From NCBI GenBank assembly GCA_030669265.1, contig DAOVDY010000007.1:1-11321 (forward strand): a DNA stretch of 11,321 nucleotides, given 5' to 3'. The notes under the pieces are model-generated. The model made no database searches, had not been told where the DNA came from, and saw only the letters and a list, made by a program, of their open reading frames with translations. Made by a program: the position numbers and the translations under genes. This DNA is from Desulfobacteraceae bacterium. Lineage in GTDB: Bacteria > Desulfobacterota > DSM-4660 > Desulfatiglandales > B25-G16. Within the stretch, counting starts at the first letter, position 1. Each line of letters opens with the position of its first letter. This document shows, in pieces, positions 1-6,773 of this stretch.

Positions 1-720
1 GGCATAGCTGATAGGCTGGATACCCTTGTAGGGTTTTTTACACTGGGCCTCGAGCCTGATGGAACAGCTGATCCCTATGCCCTCAGGAGACAGGCCCTGG
101 CTATTATAAGGATAGTGAGAGATAAAAAAATTGCTATTTCCTTTCAGGAACTCATTAATAAATCAGCATGTATTCTTAATGAAACTATTTCATTTGACCT
201 AAAAGAGGTTACAAATAAGGTAATTGATTTTATAAAGGAACGCTTTAAGAATTTGTTGTTATCTGTGGGAATTACGCAAGATTTTATAGAGGCAGTAATT
301 TCTATCGATTTTAATTTACTCCATCAAGTAGAGAAAAAAATCGAAGCCTTACAAAGATTTCGGGACATTTCGAAAGATTTTGAAACCTTAGCGATAGCGT
401 TTAAACGGATCATTAACATAGGAAAAGGTTTTGAAGAAACGTATAGGGTGAATCCTGATTTATTTGAGCATAAAAGTGAAGAAGGTTTATGGAAAACATT
501 TAAGTTAATAAAGGATGAAGTAAAAAAAGAAATAGATGGAGAAAATTATTTTGAGGCATTGAATATACTATCCAAAATAATTAAGCCGGTAGATCAATTT
601 TTTTCCGAAGTAATGGTCATGGCAGAAGATAAAAGGATAAGAGAAAACAGGCTTGGAATTCTAAAAAGCCTGCATCAGTTTTTTTTGCAGGTAGCTGATT
701 TTTCAAAATTTTCTATTTAG
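1..720 (+). CDS. glyS: Glycyl-tRNA synthetase beta subunit, C-terminal part (5' end outside window)
   Basis: The reading frame is open from base 1 to the TAG at 718-720, giving 239 residues of a protein that is normally about 690 aa. It therefore starts upstream of the window, and the GTG at 115 is internal. The beta subunit works in the cytoplasm with GlyQ as an alpha2beta2 enzyme that charges tRNA-Gly. Visible family signatures are ADRLDTLVGFF at residues 3-13, DPYALRRQAL about 15 residues later, and near the end PVDQFFSEVMVMAED followed by a closing VADFS. The tail is the helical, tRNA-contacting region of the beta subunit. Nothing looks broken. A separate glyS indicates the bacterial alpha/beta type of enzyme rather than the single-chain type. 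Family assignment rests on recalled motifs and is very secure. Confidence 0.96.
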   Translation, partial: GIADRLDTLVGFFTLGLEPDGTADPYALRRQALAIIRIVRDKKIAISFQELINKSACILNETISFDLKEVTNKVIDFIKERFKNLLLSVGITQDFIEAVISIDFNLLHQVEKKIEALQRFRDISKDFETLAIAFKRIINIGKGFEETYRVNPDLFEHKSEEGLWKTFKLIKDEVKKEIDGENYFEALNILSKIIKPVDQFFSEVMVMAEDKRIRENRLGILKSLHQFFLQVADFSKFSI

Positions 721-736
721 CATCAAAGTTTTTTAT

Positions 737-839
737 GCCACAAAGACACAAAGTCACTAAGTATTTTTTGAAGTGGAATCATCTCTTGCTAATATGAAAA
801 TCATATTTTTTCTCCTTTGTGTCTTGGTGCTTTAGTGGC
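737..839. repeat. 103-bp imperfect inverted repeat with GCCAC...GTGGC ends
   Basis: The left arm at 737-761 starts GCCACAAAGACACAAAG. The right arm at 815-839 ends GCTTTAGTGGC. Aligned as an inverted repeat without gaps, 19 of 25 positions match. The spacer is 53 bp with no ORF. The element fills the gap between convergent glyS and mltA. Its GCCAC ends and short internal periodicity (ACACAAAG) recall the inverted-repeat cassette at 10372-10572. I recall similar repeats as common intergenic elements in environmental Gram-negative genomes, but I cannot verify copy number here. Confidence 0.7.
791..811 (+). terminator. Possible weak intrinsic terminator after glyS
   Basis: A 7-bp stem AATATGA/TCATATT (791-797 and 801-807) with a 3-nt loop runs into a six-T tract ending at 811. 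The stem is entirely AT-rich apart from one G-C pair, so it would be weak. It lies inside the larger inverted repeat, whose arms could fold and help termination in both directions between the convergent genes. Confidence 0.35.
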
Positions 840-855
840 CGGATTGTTATTATTT

Positions 856-2052
856 TTAGTTATCTGGTTTTTTTACTAAAAAATACATCTCTCCATCATG
901 TTTAAGATTGCCTGCAGCTAATTCCGCATAAGGGTCACTACCCCAAAAAATGTCTGCTCGTCCCGTACCTTTTATAACCCCTCCAGTATCTTGGTTTAAA
1001 AGAAATCTTGAAAAAGGAACCCATCCAGTTATAGTTCCATCTTTCCCCATAATGGGTTTCTGACAGCGAATATACACCAGGGCCCCTTTTGGAAATAATC
1101 TGTCATCAACGGCTAAAGACCGTCCGGGTGTTAGAGGAACACCGATGTTGCCCAGAGGCCCACTATCAAGTAGTCGGAAAAAAACATACGATGGATTATA
1201 ATTCAATATCTCATCTTTAATGTCAGGGTTTTGTTTTATAAAAGATCTGATAGTCTGAAGGGATAAATTATCAGCTGTAATATATCCCATATCTATCATA
1301 TATCTGCCTATACTTTTATAGGGGTGCCCATTTGAGGCACTATAACCAACTCCGATTGTCTTTCCGTTTGGTAATCGTATCCTCCCTGAACCCTGAATTT
1401 GTAATATGGCTACGTCGAGAGTATCCTTGAGCCATGCAATTTCAAGATTTTGTCTTTCTAGAACCTTGTTTTCCATTATATCTTTTCTAGTGTAATAGGG
1501 GACAAGACTATTGCCTTTTATCCTGGCCGTAATGCGCTGTCCGGAAAATTTCGGTCGGAAAAGGCCCAAATTCATTGTCAATAGATTGTCTGGCCTTCTA
1601 TATATTGGATATCTGTGTATAGAATCACGCTCAAGATTTCCGTCAAAGATTGGCTCAAAATATCCAGTAAAGAGCACCTTTTTGCTTCCCCAAAAACCAG
1701 CCGCCTTATATAAGAAAAATCTTTCCCTTAAATCTCTATTGAATTTTTTACTATCTGAACTTTGCTTGGAAATTGATAAAAAGGTTTTTAATGATTCCCT
1801 AACATGTTCAGCGGAAAATGTATCAGGACCATAGGTAAAAACTGTATCTTTCTTAAGCCGGTCTAAGTACTGCAGATCACTTTCAATAGCCAATGAAAGA
1901 GAATCTATATCCATGTCATCCTGAAATTTTGGCCAGAAATACTTTACCTTTTTAAGGGCTTTGGATGGTTCCTTAACCTCTTTTTTGACCAAAGGATAGC
2001 AACCACCTATAATAATGAAGATCAATATTGCTGAAAGATAGCGATGAATCAT
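856..2052 (-). CDS. mltA: Membrane-bound lytic murein transglycosylase A (lipoprotein)
   Basis: The 398-aa protein cleaves the MurNAc-GlcNAc bond of peptidoglycan, forming 1,6-anhydro ends, and acts from the periplasmic face of a membrane. The N-terminus is a lipoprotein signal: a hydrophobic run at residues 6-17, then the lipobox IGGC with Cys18 as the lipidated residue. The MltA domain is marked by GYFEP (130-134), YYTRKDI (186-192) and QIQGSGRI (218-225). The C-terminal 3D domain carries its three conserved aspartates: D316/D317 in VDDRLFPKG, D355 in QDTGG and D367 in RADIFWG. By recalled alignment D367 matches the E. coli catalytic aspartate. Length is slightly above E. coli MltA (about 365 aa), with extra sequence between the lipobox and the domain. 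The ATG gives a proper lipoprotein signal directly, which supports this start. No clear Shine-Dalgarno is visible. It is transcribed alone, divergently from lpxC. Confidence 0.93.
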   Translation of the reverse strand: MIHRYLSAILIFIIIGGCYPLVKKEVKEPSKALKKVKYFWPKFQDDMDIDSLSLAIESDLQYLDRLKKDTVFTYGPDTFSAEHVRESLKTFLSISKQSSDSKKFNRDLRERFFLYKAAGFWGSKKVLFTGYFEPIFDGNLERDSIHRYPIYRRPDNLLTMNLGLFRPKFSGQRITARIKGNSLVPYYTRKDIMENKVLERQNLEIAWLKDTLDVAILQIQGSGRIRLPNGKTIGVGYSASNGHPYKSIGRYMIDMGYITADNLSLQTIRSFIKQNPDIKDEILNYNPSYVFFRLLDSGPLGNIGVPLTPGRSLAVDDRLFPKGALVYIRCQKPIMGKDGTITGWVPFSRFLLNQDTGGVIKGTGRADIFWGSDPYAELAAGNLKHDGEMYFLVKKPDN

Positions 2053-2313
2053 ATTTTAAATATTAGATTCAAACCTTTCTCAAATACAAGAAAAAAAGTA
2101 TTGACTTAAAAGTTTAATGCGCCTTAAAAACATTAATAAAGTGAACAGGCGTCTCTTTTTATTATGCCCTTCAGATCCTGTTAAGTGGGACCATGTTCTT
2201 AAAGAATCAGCACTTTTATAAATCTTCCTCCTGTTAAGTTTCTCAACATAGCAGTATATAACAGAGCACGCATTTGAGCAATCAATACGATTGTATAAAT
2301 CAAACACAAAAAC

Positions 2314-2331
2314 TGTGTTAAATTTAACACA
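2314..2331. promoter_or_regulatory. 18-bp perfect palindrome, candidate regulator binding site upstream of lpxC
   Basis: TGTGTTAAATTTAACACA is an exact palindrome with no loop, in AT-rich intergenic DNA. No T-run follows, so it is not a terminator. Its centre lies about 145 bp upstream of the start point predicted for the sigma-54 promoter at 2442-2457, within the usual range for enhancer-binding proteins. It matches neither the NtrC consensus nor the NifA TGT-N10-ACA spacing, so the protein is unknown. It could instead be an operator for the divergent mltA or for a TetR/GntR-type regulator. Confidence 0.5.
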
Positions 2332-2441
2332 TTAACAAGATAAGGAAGTGGGTAGTAAACGTACTGCTCATTTAAATTATCACTATCAATTTCAATTAGT
2401 TAACCACATAGATTTTCCTTTTTAATCATTCTTTTAGCTGA

Positions 2442-2457
2442 TGGCACATAATTTGCT
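2442..2457 (+). promoter_or_regulatory. Sigma-54 (RpoN) promoter for lpxC
   Basis: TGGCACATAATTTGCT fits the consensus TGGCACG-N4-TTGCW with one mismatch (A for G at the seventh position). The invariant GG (2443-2444) and GC (2455-2456) have the obligatory 10-bp separation. Transcription would begin near 2468, leaving an untranslated leader of about 55 nt before the lpxC ATG. The strand and position fit lpxC. A sigma-54 promoter needs an activating AAA+ regulator, for which the palindrome upstream is a candidate site. Confidence 0.72.
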
Positions 2458-2522
2458 GAAAGCTATTACGTATTCTAAGTAATATTTTTTCTCTAAATTT
2501 ATTTACTATCAAAATAATTATT

Positions 2523-3452
2523 ATGAATTTAAGACAACGGACAATTGCAGAGGAGATAAGTTGTACAGGAATAGGTCTTCACTCTGGAAAAAAAGTAAAT
2601 CTTACTATAAAACCTGCACCACCAAATAGTGGAATAGCCTTTGAACGTATTGATATATCACCTGGCTGCAGAGTTGGGGCCACTTTTGATAATGTAGTTG
2701 ATACGAATATGGCTACCACTATCGGTTTTAATGGATATAGTGTTTCCACAGTGGAGCATATTATGGCTGCCTTTTTTGGCATGGGAATAGATAATGTTAC
2801 AGTACAAATTGATGGTGGAGAAATCCCTATTATGGATGGAAGTTCAGCCCCTTTTGTATTTCTTCTTAAAAATGCCGGTGTTACCATACAGAATAGTCAC
2901 AAAAAATTTCTTCTTGTAAAAAAGTCAGTTAGAGTTAAGGATGGTAACCGATCTGTTAAGCTGAGTCCCTCAAATGAATTGAAAATAACGTATAAAATTG
3001 ACTTTGATCACCCCTTAATAAAAAATCAATCCTATGAGATGTCCTTTTCCCAATCTAGTTTCGTTAATGAAATTAGTAGGGCACGAACATTTGGTTTTTT
3101 GAAGGATGTTCAAACATTAAGGAATAATGGGCTGGCAAAAGGTGGATCGCTGGATAACGCTATTGTTGTGGATGAATTCAGGGTTCTAAATGAGGATGGC
3201 CTAAGGTATAAAACTGAGTTTGTAAGGCATAAACTCCTGGATTTCATAGGTGATTTAGCTATTCTTGGTTGTGTGCCAATTGGAAATTTTGAGGTTGAAA
3301 GATCAGGGCATTCTTTAAACCAAGAATTGCTTCGGAAGTTTATAACACAAGAAAAGTGCTGGGAGGTAGTACGATTTAAAAATAAAGAAGAGTGTGGGAG
3401 GAAAAGTATCAAGATACCATCTTTTGCTTCCCTTGACTTCGCTCCTGCCTAA
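2523..3452 (+). CDS. lpxC: UDP-3-O-acyl-N-acetylglucosamine deacetylase
   Basis: LpxC is the zinc-dependent cytoplasmic enzyme that removes the N-acetyl group from UDP-3-O-acyl-GlcNAc, the committed step of lipid A synthesis. The 309-aa length matches the family (about 305). All active-site parts are present: E78 and H79 in STVEHIMAAF, then GEIPIMDGSSAPF (99-111), ISRARTFGF (184-192), H236 and D240 in FVRHKLLDFIGD, and H263 in SGHSLN. By homology with the E. coli enzyme, H79, H236 and D240 bind zinc and E78 and H263 are catalytic. The ATG directly precedes the standard start (RQRTIAEEISCTGIGLHSG). No good Shine-Dalgarno is visible. The C-terminus ends in small nonpolar residues (DFAPA), which may resemble the degron tail of E. 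coli LpxC; that is speculation. A sigma-54-type promoter lies upstream, unusual for this gene. Confidence 0.97.
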   Translation: MNLRQRTIAEEISCTGIGLHSGKKVNLTIKPAPPNSGIAFERIDISPGCRVGATFDNVVDTNMATTIGFNGYSVSTVEHIMAAFFGMGIDNVTVQIDGGEIPIMDGSSAPFVFLLKNAGVTIQNSHKKFLLVKKSVRVKDGNRSVKLSPSNELKITYKIDFDHPLIKNQSYEMSFSQSSFVNEISRARTFGFLKDVQTLRNNGLAKGGSLDNAIVVDEFRVLNEDGLRYKTEFVRHKLLDFIGDLAILGCVPIGNFEVERSGHSLNQELLRKFITQEKCWEVVRFKNKEECGRKSIKIPSFASLDFAPA

Positions 3453-3724
3453 AATAGTGAACAGTGAACAACTGCTACAGCAGGCAAGAGAGAGATTTTT
3501 CTGTTTGATAATTACCCTATATTTCCCATTTCCTAAATCCTCGAATTCCTCATTAAAAATCAATCCATTTTATTAAATCTTGCAATAAATTCTCCTTTTT
3601 TCTATGATATCCGCAATATTAATATGAGATACAGTTCTATGTAATTGAGGAATTTAGGGATTGTGGACTGGGAACCAGTTACAGTCTACAGGTTGTATTC
3701 ACTCTAAACTATTAGGTACCTTTA
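3453..3724. repeat. 272-bp intergenic region with small repeats between lpxC and the DUF4390 gene
   Basis: No gene is seen. Just after the lpxC stop lies a tandem 7-mer AGTGAAC twice (3456-3469). CCTAAATCCTCGAATTCCTCA starting near 3532 and TGAGGAATTTAGG near 3646-3658 form an interrupted inverted repeat, with arms about 95 bp apart and six extra bases in the left arm. A tighter hairpin follows: TGTGGACTG at 3662-3670 pairs with CAGTCTACA at 3682-3690 (9 bp including one G-T pair, 11-nt loop). It has no T-run, so it is not a normal terminator. I see no convincing promoter. The stretch looks like repeat-derived spacer. Confidence 0.45.
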
Positions 3725-4312
3725 ATGATAAACTCAGGAACGTTAGGTAACTTTAGGCATTTAAATTGTGCTTTAGTTTTGCTTCTGTTTTTCTTTATTT
3801 CTCCAGAAATTTCTTCGGCAAAAGAGGCTCGCTTATCAGATATAATTGTCACCAACACACGGGACCATCTACTTAGTTATTTTAATGTAAGAGATTGTTT
3901 TACCGAAGAAATGAACAGGGCCATTATGAATGGGATTTCAACCAAATTTACTTTTATCGTCAAGTTATATGAGATTAGAAGTGCATGGTTTGACCGCAAG
4001 ATAGCAGATATTAAGCTAACTCATGCTATAGAATACAACACCCTGAAAAACGAATTTAGCCTTCTTTTACCAGAACAAAATAATAAAAAGGTAAAAACTA
4101 AGGACTTTGATAGAGCGAAAGAATTAATGGCGGATGTGGTTGCCTTAAAGGTGGTCAGACTCAATAGGCTTAAAAGAGGAGTTCTCTATCAATTGCGAAT
4201 GAAGGCGGAGCTTGACAAGATTGAATTACCCTTTTACTTAAACTATGTGCTCTTCTTTTTATCCCTATGGGATTTTGAGACAGATTGGTATTCAGTTGTT
4301 TTCAAGTATTGA
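3725..4312 (+). CDS. DUF4390 exported protein, neighbour of NtrY-type kinase
   Basis: The 195-aa protein has a signal peptide: hydrophobic residues 15-26 and a likely cleavage after SSA at 30-32. This would place it in the periplasm or loosely at the membrane. The rest matches my recollection of DUF4390: an opening beta segment, EMNRAIMNGISTKFTFIVKL (62-81), AWFDRKIADIKLTHAIEYNTL (88-107), a helical middle, and the end LPFYLNYVLFFLSLWDFETDW (168-188). The biochemical function of the family is unknown. It is often encoded directly upstream of ntrY, as here, so a role in signal input to that kinase is a reasonable inference. The stop TGA (4310-4312) is formed by the first bases of an inserted element. 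Without the insert the frame would end at the same codon with TAA. A second, smaller hydrophobic patch is near the C-terminus. Confidence 0.82.
   Translation: MINSGTLGNFRHLNCALVLLLFFFISPEISSAKEARLSDIIVTNTRDHLLSYFNVRDCFTEEMNRAIMNGISTKFTFIVKLYEIRSAWFDRKIADIKLTHAIEYNTLKNEFSLLLPEQNNKKVKTKDFDRAKELMADVVALKVVRLNRLKRGVLYQLRMKAELDKIELPFYLNYVLFFLSLWDFETDWYSVVFKY
4301..4310 (+). repeat. Left copy of 10-bp direct repeat flanking the inserted element
   Basis: TTCAAGTATT occurs here, at the very end of the DUF4390 frame, and exactly again at 4461-4470. It flanks the 150-bp element as a target-site duplication would. Part of it (TTCAA/TTGA) also extends the element's inverted ends, so the true duplication could be shorter. 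Confidence 0.7.
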
Positions 4313-4460
4313 TGAACTAGTAAAAAGTCAAAATTGGGACGGCAAAGTAAAAAGCTCCAAATGCAAGGCTTGCGAATCTTGAGGAATGAGGCGTACTTAC
4401 CAGTACGCCGCAATGACGAAAGATGAAGCGTAACGCAGCAGTTGGACTTTTTACGAAGTC
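4311..4460. mobile_element. 150-bp MITE-like palindromic insertion element
   Basis: The ends are inverted repeats sharing the exact core GTAAAAAGTC (4320-4329) and GACTTTTTAC (4445-4454). Extending to 21 bp, 17 positions match. The interior has a perfect stem-loop, GGCGTACT/AGTACGCC (4390-4397 and 4402-4409) with the loop TACC. There is no transposase, so it would move in trans if at all. It is bounded by the direct repeat TTCAAGTATT. I recall closely similar elements with TAAAAAGTC ends in Desulfobacterota-like genomes, but cannot check. It separates the DUF4390 gene from the kinase gene. Confidence 0.78.
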
Positions 4461-4470
4461 TTCAAGTATT
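4461..4470 (+). repeat. Right copy of 10-bp direct repeat flanking the inserted element
   Basis: TTCAAGTATT repeats 4301-4310 exactly and lies eight bases before the kinase ATG. Confidence 0.7.
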
Positions 4471-4477
4471 AAATACA

Positions 4478-6709
4478 ATGAAAAGACATGTAGATATTAA
4501 AAATGAAGATTTAAAGAGGCGTAAAAGAGAAATAATCATCATATGTATTATACTACCTATTATTGTCCTTCTTACCTATCTAGTGACCAAAGTCTTTGAT
4601 CTTGGTGTTGAATTACCAATTGCCGGCAATATCCTTATCTTTGTTTTAATAAATATCAATGTAATTTTACTACTTCTTCTGCTCTACCTGACTATGAGAA
4701 ATCTGGTCAAGCTGGTCTTTGAGAGAAAAAAGAGGATCATGGGCTCTGGCCTTAGAGCGAAACTCGTTTTTGCCTTTGTAATCCTTTCTCTTTTCCCAAC
4801 TATAATCATCTTTTTTGTTTCAGTCCAATTTATCTCTCTCTCCATTGATTATTGGTTTAATCTTCAAATTGAACAGTCTCTTCAAAAATCCTTAGAGGTA
4901 GGCCAGGACTACTATAAAAGGATAGAAGATGAGGCATTGGCCTTTGGCAATAGCTTGAGTTCCTTAATTACCCATGAAGGGTATATCTTGCTATCAAGAG
5001 CAGATAAACTAGGGGCATTTATAGAGGAAAAAAGAAAGGAATATAATCTCGCCTCTATTCAAATCTTTTCATCAAAATTACTTCTAAGAGCAGGCTCTTA
5101 TGACAGGAGTATTGATTTAAAACCCTTTAAAGATCTGAGCATTGATATATTGCGCAAAAGTTTCAAGGATTCAACTGATATTAAGGTTATTCAAACATCT
5201 CCGCACGGAGACTTAGTCAGGGGCATTGTGCCGATATTTTCACGAACTGAGACAAAGGCACAGGTAGGAGCGATTGTGGTTGCTAAATTTATCCCAGGAG
5301 TAGTTTTGAACAGACTGGCAACTATTACCAAAGGTTTGGAAGGGTATAAACAATTAAAGATGCTCAAGAGACCTATAAAGCTAACGCCTTTGATTTTTCT
5401 GTCTATTGTTACACTTTTAGTCATTTTTTCAGCCATTTGGTTTGGATTTTATCTTTCAAAGGGTATTACAGTTCCAATAGAGGAACTGGCTAAAGCTACT
5501 GATAGGATCGCATCTGGTGATTACGGCTTTCATATTGATCTGGAATCCAAAGACGAGATGGGCATTCTTGTAAATTCATTCAACAGGATGACAAAGGATC
5601 TCAAGGAAGGCAAAATCAAACTTGAGAATGTTTATAAAGATTTAATTACAAGCAGTACGGAATCAGAGCAGCGCAGGATCTATATGGAGACTATTTTAGA
5701 GAATGTGGCTGCTGGGGTTATATCTGCAGATTCTCGCGGAGCAATCTCAACAATAAATAAGTCGGCAGAGAAAATGCTTAATATTTCTGCTAAGGAAATA
5801 ATAGGGCAGAATTACAAGTATATTCTTGGCCCAAAATATCGGTCAATTATTAGTGGATTTGTGGAAGGCGAAAATCGTAACAGAAAAGAATTTATACAAA
5901 GAGAGATAGGCATCTCAATAAAGGGGAATTACTTAAAATTGCTGGTTTCGTTGAATCTTTTGAGGGATGATCAAGATAATTATCTTGGACTGGTTGCAGT
6001 ATTTGAGAATATGACTGAGTTAGAAAAGGCGCAAAGAATGGCTGCATGGAGAGAAGTAGCCAGACGTATAGCCCATGAGGTAAAAAATCCATTGACCCCG
6101 ATTCAGCTTTCAGCGCAAAGGTTGAGAAGAAAGTATGGTGAACGTTTAGCAAAAGAAAATGGAACCGTTTTTGATGAATGTACGCGGTTGATAATAGACA
6201 ACGTTGAAGAGTTGAGGGTGTTAGTGAATGAATTTTCAAGTTTTGCTCGAATGCCGGCTTCTAATCCTGTTTTAGATAATATAAAAAAGATAATTCAGGA
6301 TGCAATTTTATTGTATAAAGATGTTCATAAAAATATTACATTCAACTTTATCGAAAATGATGATATTCCTAAATTAAAACTTGATAGAGAACAGATGAAA
6401 AGGGTTATGATTAATCTCTTAGATAATGCTGTGGCAGCTATACCTGATAAAGGAAAAGTTAAAATCAGGCTTTTCTATGACAAGGCATTGAGGATTGTCA
6501 GGGTTGAAGTTATTGATACCGGTAGCGGTATATCTAATAAGGATAAAGAGCGGCTCTTTGAACCGTATTTTTCTACAAAGAAATCTGGGACAGGACTGGG
6601 ACTTGCAATCGTCAGCACAATAATCGCCGATCATAATGGTTTTATCAGGGTTGAAGATAATAAACCACATGGTACAAAGTTTATCATCGAGCTACCCGCG
6701 AGGGTTTAA
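4478..6709 (+). CDS. ntrY: NtrY-type membrane sensor histidine kinase
   Basis: From the ATG at 4478 the protein has 743 aa. An upstream in-frame TTG at 4442 lies inside the inserted element and is rejected as the start. Segments, in residues from this ATG: membrane helices near 18-38, 49-72, 95-122 and 304-326; an extracytoplasmic sensing region at about 123-303; HAMP at about 315-380; PAS at about 400-510; dimerisation/phospho-acceptor helix with H533 in RRIAHEVKNPLTP; ATPase with the N box NLLDNAVAAIP (N650), DTGSGI (680-685) and LFEPYFSTKKSGTGLGLAI (693-711). This layout and the sequence AWREVARRIAHEVKNPLTPIQ are characteristic of NtrY. NtrY kinases normally phosphorylate NtrX, a sigma-54-class regulator. 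No such gene follows: waaA starts 64 bp on. The domain that receives the phosphate is therefore encoded elsewhere. Signal and targets are unknown; in other bacteria NtrYX affects nitrogen use, respiration or envelope functions. The gene symbol is by family resemblance. Confidence 0.93.
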   Translation: MKRHVDIKNEDLKRRKREIIIICIILPIIVLLTYLVTKVFDLGVELPIAGNILIFVLININVILLLLLLYLTMRNLVKLVFERKKRIMGSGLRAKLVFAFVILSLFPTIIIFFVSVQFISLSIDYWFNLQIEQSLQKSLEVGQDYYKRIEDEALAFGNSLSSLITHEGYILLSRADKLGAFIEEKRKEYNLASIQIFSSKLLLRAGSYDRSIDLKPFKDLSIDILRKSFKDSTDIKVIQTSPHGDLVRGIVPIFSRTETKAQVGAIVVAKFIPGVVLNRLATITKGLEGYKQLKMLKRPIKLTPLIFLSIVTLLVIFSAIWFGFYLSKGITVPIEELAKATDRIASGDYGFHIDLESKDEMGILVNSFNRMTKDLKEGKIKLENVYKDLITSSTESEQRRIYMETILENVAAGVISADSRGAISTINKSAEKMLNISAKEIIGQNYKYILGPKYRSIISGFVEGENRNRKEFIQREIGISIKGNYLKLLVSLNLLRDDQDNYLGLVAVFENMTELEKAQRMAAWREVARRIAHEVKNPLTPIQLSAQRLRRKYGERLAKENGTVFDECTRLIIDNVEELRVLVNEFSSFARMPASNPVLDNIKKIIQDAILLYKDVHKNITFNFIENDDIPKLKLDREQMKRVMINLLDNAVAAIPDKGKVKIRLFYDKALRIVRVEVIDTGSGISNKDKERLFEPYFSTKKSGTGLGLAIVSTIIADHNGFIRVEDNKPHGTKFIIELPARV

Positions 6710-6773
6710 ACTTGTTTTTGGTTGCTGGTTTCTAGTTAACGAATAGCAAGTTAAGAGAGACGAGTAACGAGCA
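6710..6773. repeat. 64-bp repeat-like spacer between kinase and waaA
   Basis: The spacer consists of short recurring units, such as GGTTGCTGG, CTAGTTAACGA and CGAGTAACGAGCAA directly before the waaA ATG. It resembles the degenerate 'AGTAACGAGCAAC' family of intergenic repeats that I recall from environmental Gram-negative genomes. GAGAG at about -19 and CGAG at about -8 are poor ribosome-binding candidates. In NtrY loci a response regulator gene usually sits here. None is present, and no remnant of one can be read. Confidence 0.4.

Larger units (their letters stand above)
2053..2522. other. 470-bp divergent intergenic region between mltA and lpxC
   Basis: No convincing gene is present. A 75-codon minus-strand frame (2080-2307) starts with GTG, has no ribosome binding site and resembles no family I know. 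A 34-codon plus-strand frame at 2117-2221 is equally unsupported. Two features stand out and are listed separately: the palindrome at 2314-2331 and the sigma-54 promoter at 2442-2457. A short direct repeat TCCTGTTAAGT occurs twice (about 2175 and 2229). A possible -35 box TTGACT at 2101-2106, with only a poor -10 (TTAAAA) 17 bp on, is too weak to call as a promoter. Confidence 0.6.

Noticed and set aside
115..120. GTG at 115 as the start of an independent 201-aa gene
   Set aside because: The same frame is open to base 1 and encodes conserved GlyS sequence upstream of it.
721..855. CRISPR array or tRNA gene
   Set aside because: Only two inverted arms, no regularly spaced direct repeats, no cloverleaf; no CRISPR or tRNA was seen anywhere in the window.
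2101..2129. Sigma-70 promoter (TTGACT with a -10 17 bp on)
   Set aside because: The -10 candidate TTAAAA matches only three of six positions, and it is far from lpxC.
2117..2221. 34-codon plus-strand frame
   Set aside because: Too short, no ribosome binding site, no known family, and the same frame beyond the stop is broken again.
2080..2307. 75-codon minus-strand frame in the mltA-lpxC gap
   Set aside because: GTG start without a ribosome binding site, unusual composition, no recognisable family, and overlap with intergenic repeats and AT-rich DNA.
3394..3576. 60-codon plus-strand frame over the lpxC end
   Set aside because: It overlaps lpxC in another frame and runs into repeat-rich DNA; it resembles nothing known.
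4442..4477. Upstream TTG start for the kinase
   Set aside because: It lies in the right end of the inserted element; the reconstructed pre-insertion junction supports the ATG at 4478.
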